A stretch of 47,461 nucleotides of DNA from Oscillospiraceae bacterium (GCA_021199855.1 JAJQHD010000019.1:24333-71793); one strand, 5' to 3'; shown: positions 32,708 through 41,016, counted from the stretch's first letter. A program made the numbers and translations. Notes: generated by a model not told the origin, from the sequence alone.

Positions 32708-33787
32708 ATGAAAAAGTATAAAGTTGGAGTAATCGGCGCCACCGGCATGGTAGGGCAGAGGTTCATAACACTTCTTGCAAACCATCCGTGGTTTGAGATT
32801 AAGGTACTTGCGGCATCGCCGAAGTCGGCAGGGAAGCCATATAGCGAAGCTGTCGGTTCGCGTTGGCTGATGACCACCCCGATTCCCGAGTGTGCAAAAG
32901 ACATCATCGTCATGGATGCCACCGCCGACAAGGAGAAGATTGCCTCAATGGTCGACTTCGTCTTCTGCGCGGTCGACATGAAGAAGGACGAAATCAAGGC
33001 TCTCGAAGAGGCTTACGCCAAGCTTGAATGCCCTGTAGTTTCAAATAACTCCGCAAACCGCTTCACCCCCGACGTCCCGATGGTAATTCCGGAAGTCAAC
33101 CCCGAGCACATCGAGATTATTGATGCCCAGAGAAAACGTCTCGGCACAAAGCGTGGCTTCATCGCAGTCAAGTCGAACTGCTCCATCCAGAGCTATGTTC
33201 CGGCTTTGACGCCTTTAAGAAAGTACGGCATCACCGAGGTTCTTGCCTGCACCTATCAGGCGATTTCCGGTGCCGGAAAGACCTTTGATACATGGACCGA
33301 AATGGTCGACAACCTCATCCCTTACATCGGCGGCGAGGAAGAGAAGAGCGAGCAGGAGCCGCTTAAAGTCTGGGGACATATCGAGGGCGACGAAATCGTC
33401 TGTGCAGACGCTCCCTCAATCACGACCCAGTGTCTCAGAGTCCCCGTTTCCGACGGTCATACCGCCGCAGTATTCGTAAGATTCAAGGATAAGCCCTCAA
33501 AGGAGGAGATTTTGGAAGCATGGAGAACCTTCTCCGGCGTTCCTCAGGAGCTGGAGCTTCCGTCTGCACCCAAGCAGTTCTTAAACTACTTCGAGGAGCC
33601 TGACCGTCCGCAGGTCAAGTTAGATAGAGACCGCGAAGGCGGAATGGCAATCTCGATGGGACGCCTCCGCGAAGACACCCAGTATGACTACAAATTCGTC
33701 TGCATCTCCCATAACACCCTCCGTGGCGCCGCCGGCGGCGGAGTCCTGATGGCAGAGCTTCTTGCGGCGAAAGGATATTTTGACTAA
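32708..33787 (+). CDS. asd: Aspartate-semialdehyde dehydrogenase
   Basis: 359 residues. Reduces aspartyl phosphate to aspartate semialdehyde with NADPH, the branch point to lysine/diaminopimelate and threonine/methionine. NADP-binding GATGMVGQRF (10-19), catalytic Cys158 in VKSNCSIQ, YQAISGAG substrate region, and the His of PVSDGHTAAV. Length and the SNCSIQSYVPAL context fit the archaeal/fungal-type Asd branch, also found in Clostridia. SD aaggag 8 bp upstream. First gene of asd-dapA-dapB. Aspartokinase is not in the window. Confidence 0.96.
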   Translation: MKKYKVGVIGATGMVGQRFITLLANHPWFEIKVLAASPKSAGKPYSEAVGSRWLMTTPIPECAKDIIVMDATADKEKIASMVDFVFCAVDMKKDEIKALEEAYAKLECPVVSNNSANRFTPDVPMVIPEVNPEHIEIIDAQRKRLGTKRGFIAVKSNCSIQSYVPALTPLRKYGITEVLACTYQAISGAGKTFDTWTEMVDNLIPYIGGEEEKSEQEPLKVWGHIEGDEIVCADAPSITTQCLRVPVSDGHTAAVFVRFKDKPSKEEILEAWRTFSGVPQELELPSAPKQFLNYFEEPDRPQVKLDRDREGGMAISMGRLREDTQYDYKFVCISHNTLRGAAGGGVLMAELLAAKGYFD

Positions 33788-33807
33788 ACGTATTTAAGAA
33801 CGTAATA

Positions 33808-33854
33808 GGCTCCCCTTACTAAGGGGAGCTGTCAGCGAAGCTGACTGAGAGGTT
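33808..33854 (+). repeat. Dispersed double-hairpin element, type A (copy 2)
   Basis: gctcccctt (33809-33817) pairs with aaggggagc (33821-33829), then gtcagc-gaa-gctgac (33831-33845), then tgagaggtt. Same build as the element at 26924-26972: a C/G-rich hairpin, a second hairpin with GAA loop, and a purine-rich end. It fills most of the 85-bp gap between asd and dapA. Confidence 0.75.
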
Positions 33855-33872
33855 CCGGAAAGGAGAGATACC

Positions 33873-34769
33873 ATGAAAAACCTATTATTCACCGGTGCCG
33901 CAACGGCTTTGGTAACACCGTTCAACCCGGACGGCTCAGTTAATCTCGACAAATACCGTGAACTCATCGAGTTTCAGATTTTCTCTGGGATTGACGCAAT
34001 CGTTGCAGTCGGAACAACCGGCGAGAATGCTGTTCTTTCCGGCGAGGAGCATCGGGCTTTAATGAAGTGCGCTGTTGAGACTGCTAGGGGAAGAGTTCCC
34101 GTAATATGCTCGACCGGCTCGAATGACACCGAATACTGCATCGGCACAACCCAAGCCGCCGAGGAAGCAGGCGCTGACGGACTTCTGCTGGTAACTCCTT
34201 ACTACAACAAGTGCACACAGAATGGTCTTGTCAGGCACTACGAGCGTATTCTCTCAAAAACGAAGCTCCCTGCAATCGTCTATAACGTCCCGTCCCGGAC
34301 CGGCTTCAATATCAGCATTTCTACTTATAAGGAGCTCTCAAAGCACCCTCAGATAGTCGGAACGAAGGAAGCAAGCGGCAATATGGCACTTGCGATGGAG
34401 ATAAGAGCCCAGTGTGGCGACGATATGCCACTCTACAGCGGGAACGACGACATAACCGTTCCCATGATGGCAATCGGCGGCAGGGGAGTCATCTCCGTTC
34501 TTTCAAACATCCTGCCTAAAACTACTCACGAGATGACTAAACTTTGTTTAGACAAAGATTTTGATAAGGCAAGCGAGCTTGCATTTAAGTATCTCGACCT
34601 GACAAACGCCCTGTTCAGCGAGGTAAACCCGATTCCAGTGAAGGCGGCTATGAACATGATGGGCTTTGATGTCGGAGACTGCAGGCTACCACTTTGCGAA
34701 ATGGAAGCTGAAAACAAAGAAAAACTGAGACAGATTATGATTTCGCATGGATTGGTCTCGGCAAATTAG
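33873..34769 (+). CDS. dapA: 4-hydroxy-tetrahydrodipicolinate synthase (copy 1)
   Basis: 298 residues, TIM barrel. Condenses pyruvate with aspartate semialdehyde, the first committed step to diaminopimelate and lysine. GTTGE at 47-51, YNVPSRTG with Y137, Schiff-base Lys165 in GTKEASG. SD aaggag 8 bp before the ATG. Lies between asd and dapB, a normal biosynthetic operon, but without a lysine riboswitch. A second copy at 46177-47064 is clearly diverged from it. Both keep all catalytic residues; this one has GTTGEN in place of the more usual GTTGES/GEG. Confidence 0.96.
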   Translation: MKNLLFTGAATALVTPFNPDGSVNLDKYRELIEFQIFSGIDAIVAVGTTGENAVLSGEEHRALMKCAVETARGRVPVICSTGSNDTEYCIGTTQAAEEAGADGLLLVTPYYNKCTQNGLVRHYERILSKTKLPAIVYNVPSRTGFNISISTYKELSKHPQIVGTKEASGNMALAMEIRAQCGDDMPLYSGNDDITVPMMAIGGRGVISVLSNILPKTTHEMTKLCLDKDFDKASELAFKYLDLTNALFSEVNPIPVKAAMNMMGFDVGDCRLPLCEMEAENKEKLRQIMISHGLVSAN

Positions 34770-34783
34770 AGAGGATTGATTAA

Positions 34784-35548
34784 ATGGTTAATGCGGTAAT
34801 AAGCGGTTGCTTCGGAAAAATGGGCAAGGTAGTCGGGGACGTAATCTCCAAAAGAGACGACATAAAGACGGTTGCCGGAGTTGATAAAGTAATTTCGGGA
34901 GATCTCCAGTTTGAGACAGTTACAGACGTTAGTAACCTTACCTGCAAGCCGGACGTGATAATCGACTTCTCCCATCCGTCGGCACTTCCCGGACTCTTGA
35001 ACTACGCCAAAACCAACGGTACAGCTTTGGTTCTAGCCACAACCGGCTACAGCGAGCAGGACATCGCCGACATCAAGTCGGCATCCAGCCAGATTCCGAT
35101 TTTCTTCACCGCAAACATGTCTATAGGAATCAATCTTTTAAGCGCACTCGCAAAAAAAGCCGCCACCATTTTGGGCGACGACTATGACATCGAAATCGTC
35201 GAGAAGCACCATAATCAGAAGATAGATGCTCCGAGCGGAACGGCTCTTATGCTTGCCGACTCCATCAACGAAGCTCGTGATGAGAAATATAACTACATAT
35301 ACGACCGCCACAGTCAGCGCAAGAAGCGTGACAAGTCGGAAATCGGAATCCACTCTGTAAGAGGCGGAACGATTGTCGGCGAGCATGAAATAATCTTTGC
35401 CGGACGTGACGAAGTCATCACTCTTTCTCACTCAGCCGCATCAAAAGAGGTCTTCGCTGTAGGTGCAGTCAACGCCGCAGTGTTTCTCTCCGGAAAACCG
35501 GCAGGGATGTACTCGATGCAGGATCTTATAGAAGCCTCGAATAACTGA
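34784..35548 (+). CDS. dapB: 4-hydroxy-tetrahydrodipicolinate reductase
   Basis: 254 residues. Reduces the DapA product to tetrahydrodipicolinate with NAD(P)H. Nucleotide-binding GCFGKMG (8-14), ATTGYS (85-90) and the catalytic EKHHNQKIDAPSGTA with H142/H143 and K146. ATG with gagagga upstream, 14 bp after dapA. Last gene of the asd operon, followed by a strong terminator. Confidence 0.97.
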   Translation: MVNAVISGCFGKMGKVVGDVISKRDDIKTVAGVDKVISGDLQFETVTDVSNLTCKPDVIIDFSHPSALPGLLNYAKTNGTALVLATTGYSEQDIADIKSASSQIPIFFTANMSIGINLLSALAKKAATILGDDYDIEIVEKHHNQKIDAPSGTALMLADSINEARDEKYNYIYDRHSQRKKRDKSEIGIHSVRGGTIVGEHEIIFAGRDEVITLSHSAASKEVFAVGAVNAAVFLSGKPAGMYSMQDLIEASNN

Positions 35549-35567
35549 TGAATGATACATATAAAAA

Positions 35568-35596
35568 TCCCGACCATTTGCGGTCGGGAATTTTTT
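35568..35596. terminator. Bidirectional terminator between dapB and tetR-type gene
   Basis: 8-bp stem tcccgacc (35568-35575) / ggtcggga (35582-35589), preceded by A5 and followed by T6. The stop codon of the convergent regulator gene lies right at its edge. Confidence 0.92.
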
Positions 35597-36161
35597 ATCT
35601 CTTCATTATAGGAATAAGTTCGCAAATCAGGTCTGTAACGTCTGAAGGCGAAGCGGAAAAGTTGCCAGAAAGCCATGAATATGTGAGATAGTAGAGACCA
35701 CCCTGGTAGAAGTTCTCCCAAAGCTTTTTCTGCTCGTCAGAAAGCTCCTTGGGCGCGTGCTCTGTGGCTAAGTCCTTATTCAGAGTTATATCAAAAAGCT
35801 TCTCGGAGAAGTCTTTCAGTATGTACTTGCTGTTCATGAATAGCAGGAACGCTGACTTGTTCTCTTTCAGATACTCGCAGACAGCCTCAACCTGTTCGCG
35901 GATGGTGAAGCTTCTCTTCGGGTCCACCTTGTCAAGCATCGCCCTGATGTCCTCGACCTTCTCGTCCTCAATCTCAGTCAGAACGTCATACTGACTTGTA
36001 TAGTGATGATAGAATGTAGAGCGGTTGACGTGAGCTGTCTCGCAGAGTTCGGTTATGGTTACCTTCTCAATGCTCTTGGTTTCAAGAAGCTTCAGAAGTG
36101 CCTCGCTTATGAGCTTCTTCGTAACCAAAACCCGACGATTTCCTTTTGTTTTGTAGGTCAT
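35595..36161 (-). CDS. TetR-family regulator
   Basis: 188 residues. N-terminal helix-turn-helix: VTKKLISEALLKLLETKSIEK followed by VTITELCETAHVNRSTFYHHY, the TetR pattern (TFYHHY at the end of the recognition helix). The C-terminal half has the TetR_C-like look of Firmicutes regulators (CEYLKENKSAFLLFMNS). Divergent from a DUF308 membrane protein gene, with two palindromes between them, so it probably controls itself and that gene. Ligand unknown. Confidence 0.9.
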   Translation of the reverse strand: MTYKTKGNRRVLVTKKLISEALLKLLETKSIEKVTITELCETAHVNRSTFYHHYTSQYDVLTEIEDEKVEDIRAMLDKVDPKRSFTIREQVEAVCEYLKENKSAFLLFMNSKYILKDFSEKLFDITLNKDLATEHAPKELSDEQKKLWENFYQGGLYYLTYSWLSGNFSASPSDVTDLICELIPIMKR

Positions 36162-36186
36162 TATACCCTCGCTTTCTTTTTATGGT

Positions 36187-36202
36187 CACTTTATTAAAAG
36201 TG
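36187..36202. promoter_or_regulatory. Palindrome, candidate TetR operator 1
   Basis: cacttt-atta-aaagtg, a 16-bp inverted repeat, 26 bp before the start codon of the TetR-type gene, where it would block that gene's transcription. Confidence 0.5.
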
Positions 36203-36241
36203 TCTATATTTAAAACAAACTGCCTATGAGCTGTCGGTTTT

Positions 36242-36266
36242 GGGACAAATCACCCTGAATTGTCCC
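36242..36266. promoter_or_regulatory. Palindrome, candidate operator 2
   Basis: gggacaa (36242-36248), 11 bp, ttgtccc (36260-36266). It directly abuts the -35 box of the promoter reading toward the DUF308 gene, a place fit for repression or activation. Confidence 0.55.
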
Positions 36267-36295
36267 TTGTAAAATCAACACATGTATATTATACT
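36267..36295 (+). promoter_or_regulatory. Promoter of the DUF308 gene
   Basis: TTGTAA (36267-36272), 17-bp spacer, TATACT (36290-36295). Confidence 0.65.
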
Positions 36296-36359
36296 TGTCT
36301 CAGAAGGAAAAGTCAACGGCTTTTCTTTGGACAAAAACCTAAATACGGGAGGATTTTCT

Positions 36360-36905
36360 ATGAAACAAAAATTATCAGGCATAGGTCTTGCGGTGATTGA
36401 AATAATCGTCGGAATTCTGATTCTCATTGACCCGTCAGGACTTACCAAAGCGATCATCACAGTCGCGGGAATAGTACTTATAGTTATGGGCGCAATTTCG
36501 CTTATTAACTACTTCCGCTCTGATCCGGTTGGTGGAGTCCTCAGACAGGGAATGACCACAGGTCTTATGGAAGTGGCAATCGGTTTCTTCTGCCTCGTTA
36601 AGACAGGATGGATTGTCAGTGTATTTGACACTGTTATCGGTCTTGCAATTCTTATCAGCGGCGTTTCAAAGCTTGGTATGGCTATTGACTTCATGCGCCT
36701 TAAGGATTCAAGCTGGAAGCCTGCACTCATAAATGCTTTCGTGACTCTTGTGTGCGCAATCATCATCGTCAGCATCTCTGCTTCCGATGCTCTCTGGATC
36801 TTCATCGGAATCGTACTCATTGTACAGGCGGCTCTCGATATAGTGACCACCTTCTTCCCTGGAAAGAAGAAGGACGAGGGTGTAGTCGTCGAGGAGCAGG
36901 AATAA
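36360..36905 (+). CDS. DUF308 (HdeD-like) membrane protein
   Basis: 181 residues from the ATG at 36360 (gggagga 7 bp upstream; further in-frame codons upstream overlap the promoter). Six hydrophobic helices in pairs, e.g. GIGLAVIEIIVGILILIDP, IITVAGIVLIVMGAISLI, GLMEVAIGFFCLV, TVIGLAILISGVSKLG, the repeated pattern of DUF308/HdeD proteins. The C-terminus is charged (GKKKDEGVVVEEQE). Members are linked to acid or envelope stress in enterobacteria; the role here is not known. Likely controlled by the divergent TetR-type regulator. Confidence 0.88.
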   Translation: MKQKLSGIGLAVIEIIVGILILIDPSGLTKAIITVAGIVLIVMGAISLINYFRSDPVGGVLRQGMTTGLMEVAIGFFCLVKTGWIVSVFDTVIGLAILISGVSKLGMAIDFMRLKDSSWKPALINAFVTLVCAIIIVSISASDALWIFIGIVLIVQAALDIVTTFFPGKKKDEGVVVEEQE

Positions 36906-36942
36906 TATTTGCAGTTTCACTCTACAAAGCTCTTTTCCTTAG

Positions 36943-36980
36943 AAAAACACCGTCTGGAGAATATCCAGGCGGTGTTTTTC
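36943..36980. terminator. Bidirectional terminator between DUF308 and mrp genes
   Basis: 10-bp stem aaaaacaccg (36943-36952) / cggtgttttt (36970-36979) with an inner ctgg/ccag pair; A5 and T5 flank it, so it serves both convergent genes. Confidence 0.92.
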
Positions 36981-36983
36981 GTA

Positions 36984-37817
36984 TCAGTCTTCTATAGCCT
37001 TAAATATCATATCGGCGGCAGCATTGATAGGCTCACAGTCGTAACTCTCAATATCACCATTGTCGCATAGCTTTGAGATTTCCGGATCAAACGGCAACCT
37101 CGCAAGAAGTCCCAGGTGATTCTCCTCGGCGATTTTAGCTGTGTGACTCTCGCCGAAGACCTTGATTTCTTCGCCACAGCATGGGCACTTGACATAACTC
37201 ATGTTCTCGACGATTCCGAGTATTGGAACACCCATCATCTCAGCCATGTTGACAGCCTTCGAGACTATCATACTGACCAGTTCCTGCGGCGAAGTTACGA
37301 TTACGATTCCGTCGAGTCTTATCGACTGGAAGACAGTCAGGGGAACATCTCCCGTTCCCGGAGGCATGTCGACGAACATGTAGTCGACCTCGCCCCAGTT
37401 TACCTCGTTCCAGAACTGCTTGACAGCTCCTGCGATGATAGGACCGCGCCATACAACCGGCTGAGTTTCGTCATCAAGTAAGAGATTAGTCGAAACAACC
37501 TTGATTCCGCCTTTCGAGACGGAAGGATTAATGTATTTTCCGTCGGTTGTGAGCTGGCTGGTAACGCCGAACGCCCTCGGGATAGATGGACCAGTGATAT
37601 CGGCATCCAGGATTGCCGTTTTGTTTCCAAGCTTCGCTGATTCTGAGGCCAGAAGGGAAGTGACGAGAGATTTTCCGACGCCGCCTTTTCCACTTACAAC
37701 TCCGATTACTTTCTTGACATTTGAGAATTCGTTAGCCGAAACGTGCATGTCCTGCGGTGCTGTTCTCGAAGAACAGTTCTGCGAGCAGGATGAGCAATCG
37801 TGACTGCATTCCGCCAT
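36984..37817 (-). CDS. Mrp/NBP35-family Fe-S carrier ATPase
   Basis: 277 residues. N-terminal cysteine cluster C4, C8, C11, C15 (ECSHDCSSCSQNC), deviant Walker A GKGGVGKS (43-50), DADITGPSIPRAFG, DMPPGTGD, and a C-terminal CPCC pair in YVKCPCCGEEIKVFG that binds the bridging Fe-S cluster. Loads Fe-S clusters onto apo-proteins. SD ggaggt before the ATG. Downstream of vanY-type gene by 35 bp on the same strand. Confidence 0.95.
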   Translation of the reverse strand: MAECSHDCSSCSQNCSSRTAPQDMHVSANEFSNVKKVIGVVSGKGGVGKSLVTSLLASESAKLGNKTAILDADITGPSIPRAFGVTSQLTTDGKYINPSVSKGGIKVVSTNLLLDDETQPVVWRGPIIAGAVKQFWNEVNWGEVDYMFVDMPPGTGDVPLTVFQSIRLDGIVIVTSPQELVSMIVSKAVNMAEMMGVPILGIVENMSYVKCPCCGEEIKVFGESHTAKIAEENHLGLLARLPFDPEISKLCDNGDIESYDCEPINAAADMIFKAIED

Positions 37818-37852
37818 TGTTGATTACCTCCGATTGGTGTGATTTTTATGAA

Positions 37853-39016
37853 TTATTCAGCGCTTTCGCTGTTTTCGGTCTCTTCAGTTCCCTCAGCCGT
37901 TTCGTCCTCCGCAGTGGTTTCGCTGGAAGAAGCTACTCCGGTGCCTTCCTGAAGGGTGACCGTTATGATAAATCCATCGACATTGTTTCCGGAAATCTCG
38001 TAAGGATAAGCGATGACGCCGTCGTCCTGAAGAGGAACATAGATTGTAGTGGTGTCAGAACTCGACATCGGGACGTAGTAGATGATATACTGCGCACCAT
38101 CATCAGCATTCACGAGAAGGAAGCCGGTGTCAATAGTGTAGTTCTTGATGAACGAGATGTATTCCTCTAGGCACATGTCATATTCATACATAACCTGTGC
38201 GTGCGGAATTCCGACATATCTGAAGTGCCACGGTTCATTGTCGATAAGGGTTATAGACTCCTTGCCCTCCGGATAACGATTGATAAAGCCATATTTGTAA
38301 CAGTTTTTAATTATCCACTCATAGTCGCCGGTACCGTCAAAATCGCTGTAGGAGCTGCCGTTGTAGGTTGTGAAGTCGACGGCATAGCCGGTATGGTGCT
38401 CGCTGTAGCCTGCCTTTGCAACGAGTTCTGAGGAATCCTCGCCGGTTGATGCAAGCTCGTCTTCATAAAGCTCCTGCTGATAAGCAAACGAGCGATAGCC
38501 GCTTCTGACCATAACGCTGTCATTTCCGGTTGCATTATAGAACGCAAGAAGCATTTCATTGAGAGCATCCATAGTGTCAGGAAGAACCAGAACGCTGTAG
38601 TCCTTGACCCAGTATGCGCTGTTCTTGTACTCTCTCACGATGACAAGCTCGTCCTCATTCACTTCGTTCTGAAGGGCAATATTGTTGTTGACGAGAACCA
38701 GATGCCCCGAGCCAACCTTGTCAGAAGACACTGTAACTGAAGCGAACAGATACGAGCTCTGCTGAGTGGGATCAGATGTTGTACTTGCTTCAGGGTCGGC
38801 TTCGTCTTCAATTATATCTGTAACACTGCCGTCCTGATTTTCATTAGTGTCGCTGTTTTCGCTGTCACCGGTCTTCTTTTTTGAAGATGAGCAGGAGACG
38901 CAGATAATTGCGATAATGATGAGAAGAATAGCTAAGAGCAGGGCTAAATTGCCGTATCTGATTCTTGAGGCCTTCTTTTTAAATGAGACGTAATCTATCC
39001 TTTTTCCTTTTTTCAT
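37853..39016 (-). CDS. VanY-type D,D-carboxypeptidase (M15), membrane-anchored
   Basis: 387 residues. Cytoplasmic basic head, one membrane helix (about 23-42) ending near SCSSS, a long Ser/Asp/Glu linker (45-90), then the M15 peptidase domain: SGYRSFAYQQELY (172-184), zinc/active motif S205-x-H207-x2-G210-x-A212-x-D214 and E261-x-W263-H264-x-R266. Removes the terminal D-Ala from peptidoglycan stems. Not evidence of vancomycin resistance by itself, since no vanS/vanR/vanH genes are present. The C-terminal 100 residues (from about 290) form an extra beta-rich domain, then a Glu/Thr-rich tail. Aaagga SD. Confidence 0.92.
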   Translation of the reverse strand: MKKGKRIDYVSFKKKASRIRYGNLALLLAILLIIIAIICVSCSSSKKKTGDSENSDTNENQDGSVTDIIEDEADPEASTTSDPTQQSSYLFASVTVSSDKVGSGHLVLVNNNIALQNEVNEDELVIVREYKNSAYWVKDYSVLVLPDTMDALNEMLLAFYNATGNDSVMVRSGYRSFAYQQELYEDELASTGEDSSELVAKAGYSEHHTGYAVDFTTYNGSSYSDFDGTGDYEWIIKNCYKYGFINRYPEGKESITLIDNEPWHFRYVGIPHAQVMYEYDMCLEEYISFIKNYTIDTGFLLVNADDGAQYIIYYVPMSSSDTTTIYVPLQDDGVIAYPYEISGNNVDGFIITVTLQEGTGVASSSETTAEDETAEGTEETENSESAE

Positions 39017-39142
39017 GTAGTGCCGTCCTTTCCGGTCCGATTACTCGGAACAAGTTGCCATTAGACTTACTATATATGATAGCACATTTCCCGGAAAAAA
39101 TAAAGACGTTTTTTGAGATATTGAGAGATTTTTCGACATAAA

Positions 39143-39176
39143 ATTCAGGCTGCCGCAGATTTGCTCCGCGACAGCC
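39143..39176 (-). terminator. Terminator of the SASP gene
   Basis: On the minus strand a 12-bp stem (with two G-U pairs) between 39165-39176 and 39148-39159 is followed by tgaatttta, 38 bp after the SASP stop codon. Confidence 0.75.
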
Positions 39177-39213
39177 GTTTCAGAGAGTTATTTCCCGCTC
39201 AAAAAGATAAAGT

Positions 39214-39402
39214 TTACTTTACAGAACCGGTCTTGTAAGCGTCAATCATCTTTTTGACCATCTGACCGCCGACTGAACCTGCCTCACGTGAGGTAAGGTC
39301 GCCGTTGTAACCGTTCTTAAGATTAACTCCGACCTCGTTTGCAGCCTCAATCTTGAACTTTTCAAGAGTCTGTCTGCCCTGGTCGCTTGTAATACCCTTC
39401 AT
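39214..39402 (-). CDS. Alpha/beta-type small acid-soluble spore protein
   Basis: 62 residues: KFKIEAANEVGVNLKNGYNG followed by DLTSREAGSVGGQMVKKMID. This has the SASP signature (E-A-A-x-E-x-G-V, then T-S-R-x-A-G-S-V-G-G-x-M-V-K-K-M). These proteins coat spore DNA and protect it from damage; made only in the forespore. Strong SD aaaggag. In the leader a 7-bp hairpin gcgttgc-ctt-gcaacgc (39424-39440) lies just upstream. I could not identify a clear sigma-G promoter by eye. Its presence is the best evidence in the window for a spore-forming host. Confidence 0.95.
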   Translation of the reverse strand: MKGITSDQGRQTLEKFKIEAANEVGVNLKNGYNGDLTSREAGSVGGQMVKKMIDAYKTGSVK

Positions 39403-39554
39403 ATTATATCTCCTTTTCTGTTTGCGTTGCCTTGCAACGCATCTTTACAAACAAAAACTTAATTCTCGCTTGCAAGGATATTATTTGCGCCGAAGCCAGC
39501 GTTATTAGTGGTAATTTTTTTAAGAGAATCCCGCGCCCCGCCAATTGCCAGAGT

Positions 39555-39623
39555 AAATCTCCGCCAACTCGCCGACCAAATTTCCGCCAAATCACCGAAA
39601 AAATCTCCGCCATTTCGCCGAAA
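39555..39623 (+). repeat. Three 23-bp tandem repeats upstream of the ATPase promoter
   Basis: 39555-39577, 39578-39600 and 39601-39623 are copies of aaatctccgcca-x6-ccga-x2; a more degenerate fourth copy may precede (39532-39554). The array ends 4 bp before the -35 box of the next gene. No spacers, so not CRISPR. Confidence 0.75.
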
Positions 39624-39627
39624 AGTA

Positions 39628-39656
39628 TTGATATGCTCTCGAAAACGTGATATACT
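39628..39656 (+). promoter_or_regulatory. Promoter of the DUF4143-type ATPase gene
   Basis: TTGATA (39628-39633), 17-bp spacer, TATACT (39651-39656), directly after the 23-bp repeats. Confidence 0.75.
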
Positions 39657-39687
39657 ATATTCAGAAAACACGAATCGAGGTGCCAGA

Positions 39688-40968
39688 ATGAAATCGAAAT
39701 TCTACAGAAGGCGAATCGCCGATGATATTTTGAAGCATAAGCTTGAAGGCAAGGGAGCAGTCTTGATAGAAGGTCCGAAATGGTGCGGAAAAACAACAAC
39801 TGCCGAGCAGATTGCCGGAAGTATTCTATATATGGACGACCCGCAGTCAAAAGAGCAGAACATAAAAATGTCCGAAATTAACCCTAAAAGACTTTTGGCA
39901 GGAGAAACGCCAAGACTTATCGACGAGTGGCAACTTACGCCGAAGCTCTGGGACGCCGTAAGGTTTGAGGTTGACCACCGAGGCGAAATGGGACAGTTCA
40001 TTCTGACCGGCTCCGCAGTTCCGGTCGACACCCGTGAGATAACTCATTTCGGCACCGGTCGTTTTACCTGGCTCACGATGCGTCCGATGAGTCTCTATGA
40101 GTCGGGAGAGTCCACGGGAGAAGTAAGCCTGAAGTCACTTTTTGACGGATTTACCGACGTCGATGGAGCCTCAGACATTGACATAGATCGCCTTGCGTTC
40201 CTCACATGTCGCGGCGGATGGCCTCAGGCAATTGATATGCGTGACGAGATTGCATTAGATCAGGCGATAGATTATTACGACGCCGTTGTTAAGTCGGACA
40301 TCAATCGTGCCGACAACATCCAGAAGAATTCCGAGCGAGTCAGGCGCCTCATGCGCTCATATGCAAGAAATCAGGGAAGCCAGGTGCCACAGACGGTTCT
40401 GGCTCAGGATATCGCAGTAAACGACGATTCACCTCTGAGCGAGGACACTGTCGCTTCATATCTTAATGCACTTCGCAAGATTTTTGTGGTGGAGGATATG
40501 CCGGCTTGGAATCCGAATCTCCGCTCGAAAACTGCCATCCGCTCCGCCGATACACGTTACTATGTCGACCCGTCAATTGCCACAGCCGCTTTGGGCGTCG
40601 GACCTGTTGATTTGATTAACGACCTCAGCACCTTCGGCTTTCTCTTTGAAGCACTTTGTGTAAGAGATTTGAGAGTCTACGCCGATTCTCTCGGCGGCGA
40701 GGTCTACCATTATCGCGACAAAGACGGACAGGAGTGCGATGCTGTCATACACCTCAGAAATGGCAAATATGGTCTCATCGAGATTAAGCTTGGCGGAGAC
40801 ACCCTTATCGAGGAGGGCACACATAACCTCCAGGCTATGGCCTCTAAAATCGATACCGACAGGATGAATAAGCCGTCGTTTATGATGGTCTTGACCGGCA
40901 TCGGCGACTATGCATATCGTCGCAAGGACGGCGTCCTTATAGTTCCGATAGGGTGCCTGAAAAATTGA
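39688..40968 (+). CDS. ATP-binding protein, AAA/DUF4143 type
   Basis: 426 residues from the ATG at 39688 (gaggtg upstream; the longer frame upstream runs through the promoter and repeats). N-terminal AAA-like domain with Walker A GPKWCGKTT (29-37), PRLIDEWQLTPKLWDAVR (Walker B-like), FILTGSAVP (sensor 1). The C-terminal part has the DUF4143 pattern (DTRYYVDPSIATAALG, DRLG-like FGFLFEALCVRDL, YRDKDGQECDAVI and LIEIKLGG), resembling a PD-(D/E)xK nuclease-like fold: D...E-I-K. These ATPases are common, often orphan; the function is not established. Own promoter and terminator, single gene. Confidence 0.9.
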   Translation: MKSKFYRRRIADDILKHKLEGKGAVLIEGPKWCGKTTTAEQIAGSILYMDDPQSKEQNIKMSEINPKRLLAGETPRLIDEWQLTPKLWDAVRFEVDHRGEMGQFILTGSAVPVDTREITHFGTGRFTWLTMRPMSLYESGESTGEVSLKSLFDGFTDVDGASDIDIDRLAFLTCRGGWPQAIDMRDEIALDQAIDYYDAVVKSDINRADNIQKNSERVRRLMRSYARNQGSQVPQTVLAQDIAVNDDSPLSEDTVASYLNALRKIFVVEDMPAWNPNLRSKTAIRSADTRYYVDPSIATAALGVGPVDLINDLSTFGFLFEALCVRDLRVYADSLGGEVYHYRDKDGQECDAVIHLRNGKYGLIEIKLGGDTLIEEGTHNLQAMASKIDTDRMNKPSFMMVLTGIGDYAYRRKDGVLIVPIGCLKN

Positions 40969-40971
40969 CAA

Positions 40972-41008
40972 AAAATGGGGAGACTGAAAGGTCTCCCCGC
41001 TTATTTTA
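40972..41008. terminator. Bidirectional terminator between ATPase and CE2 genes
   Basis: 8-bp stem ggggagac (40977-40984) / gtctcccc (40991-40998); A-rich left flank (T6 on the minus strand) and gcttatttt on the right. Genes are convergent. Confidence 0.9.
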
Positions 41009-41016
41009 AGGTGTGA

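Noticed and set aside
37853-39016. Vancomycin resistance cluster
   Set aside because: Only a VanY-type carboxypeptidase is present; no ligase, VanH, VanX or VanRS genes, so this is ordinary wall metabolism.
39532-39623. CRISPR array
   Set aside because: The 23-bp units are directly adjacent with no spacers, and no cas genes are present.
39404-39850. A 148-codon minus-strand frame upstream of the SASP gene
   Set aside because: It covers the 23-bp repeats, a plus-strand promoter and the start of the ATPase gene, with no motif and no SD.
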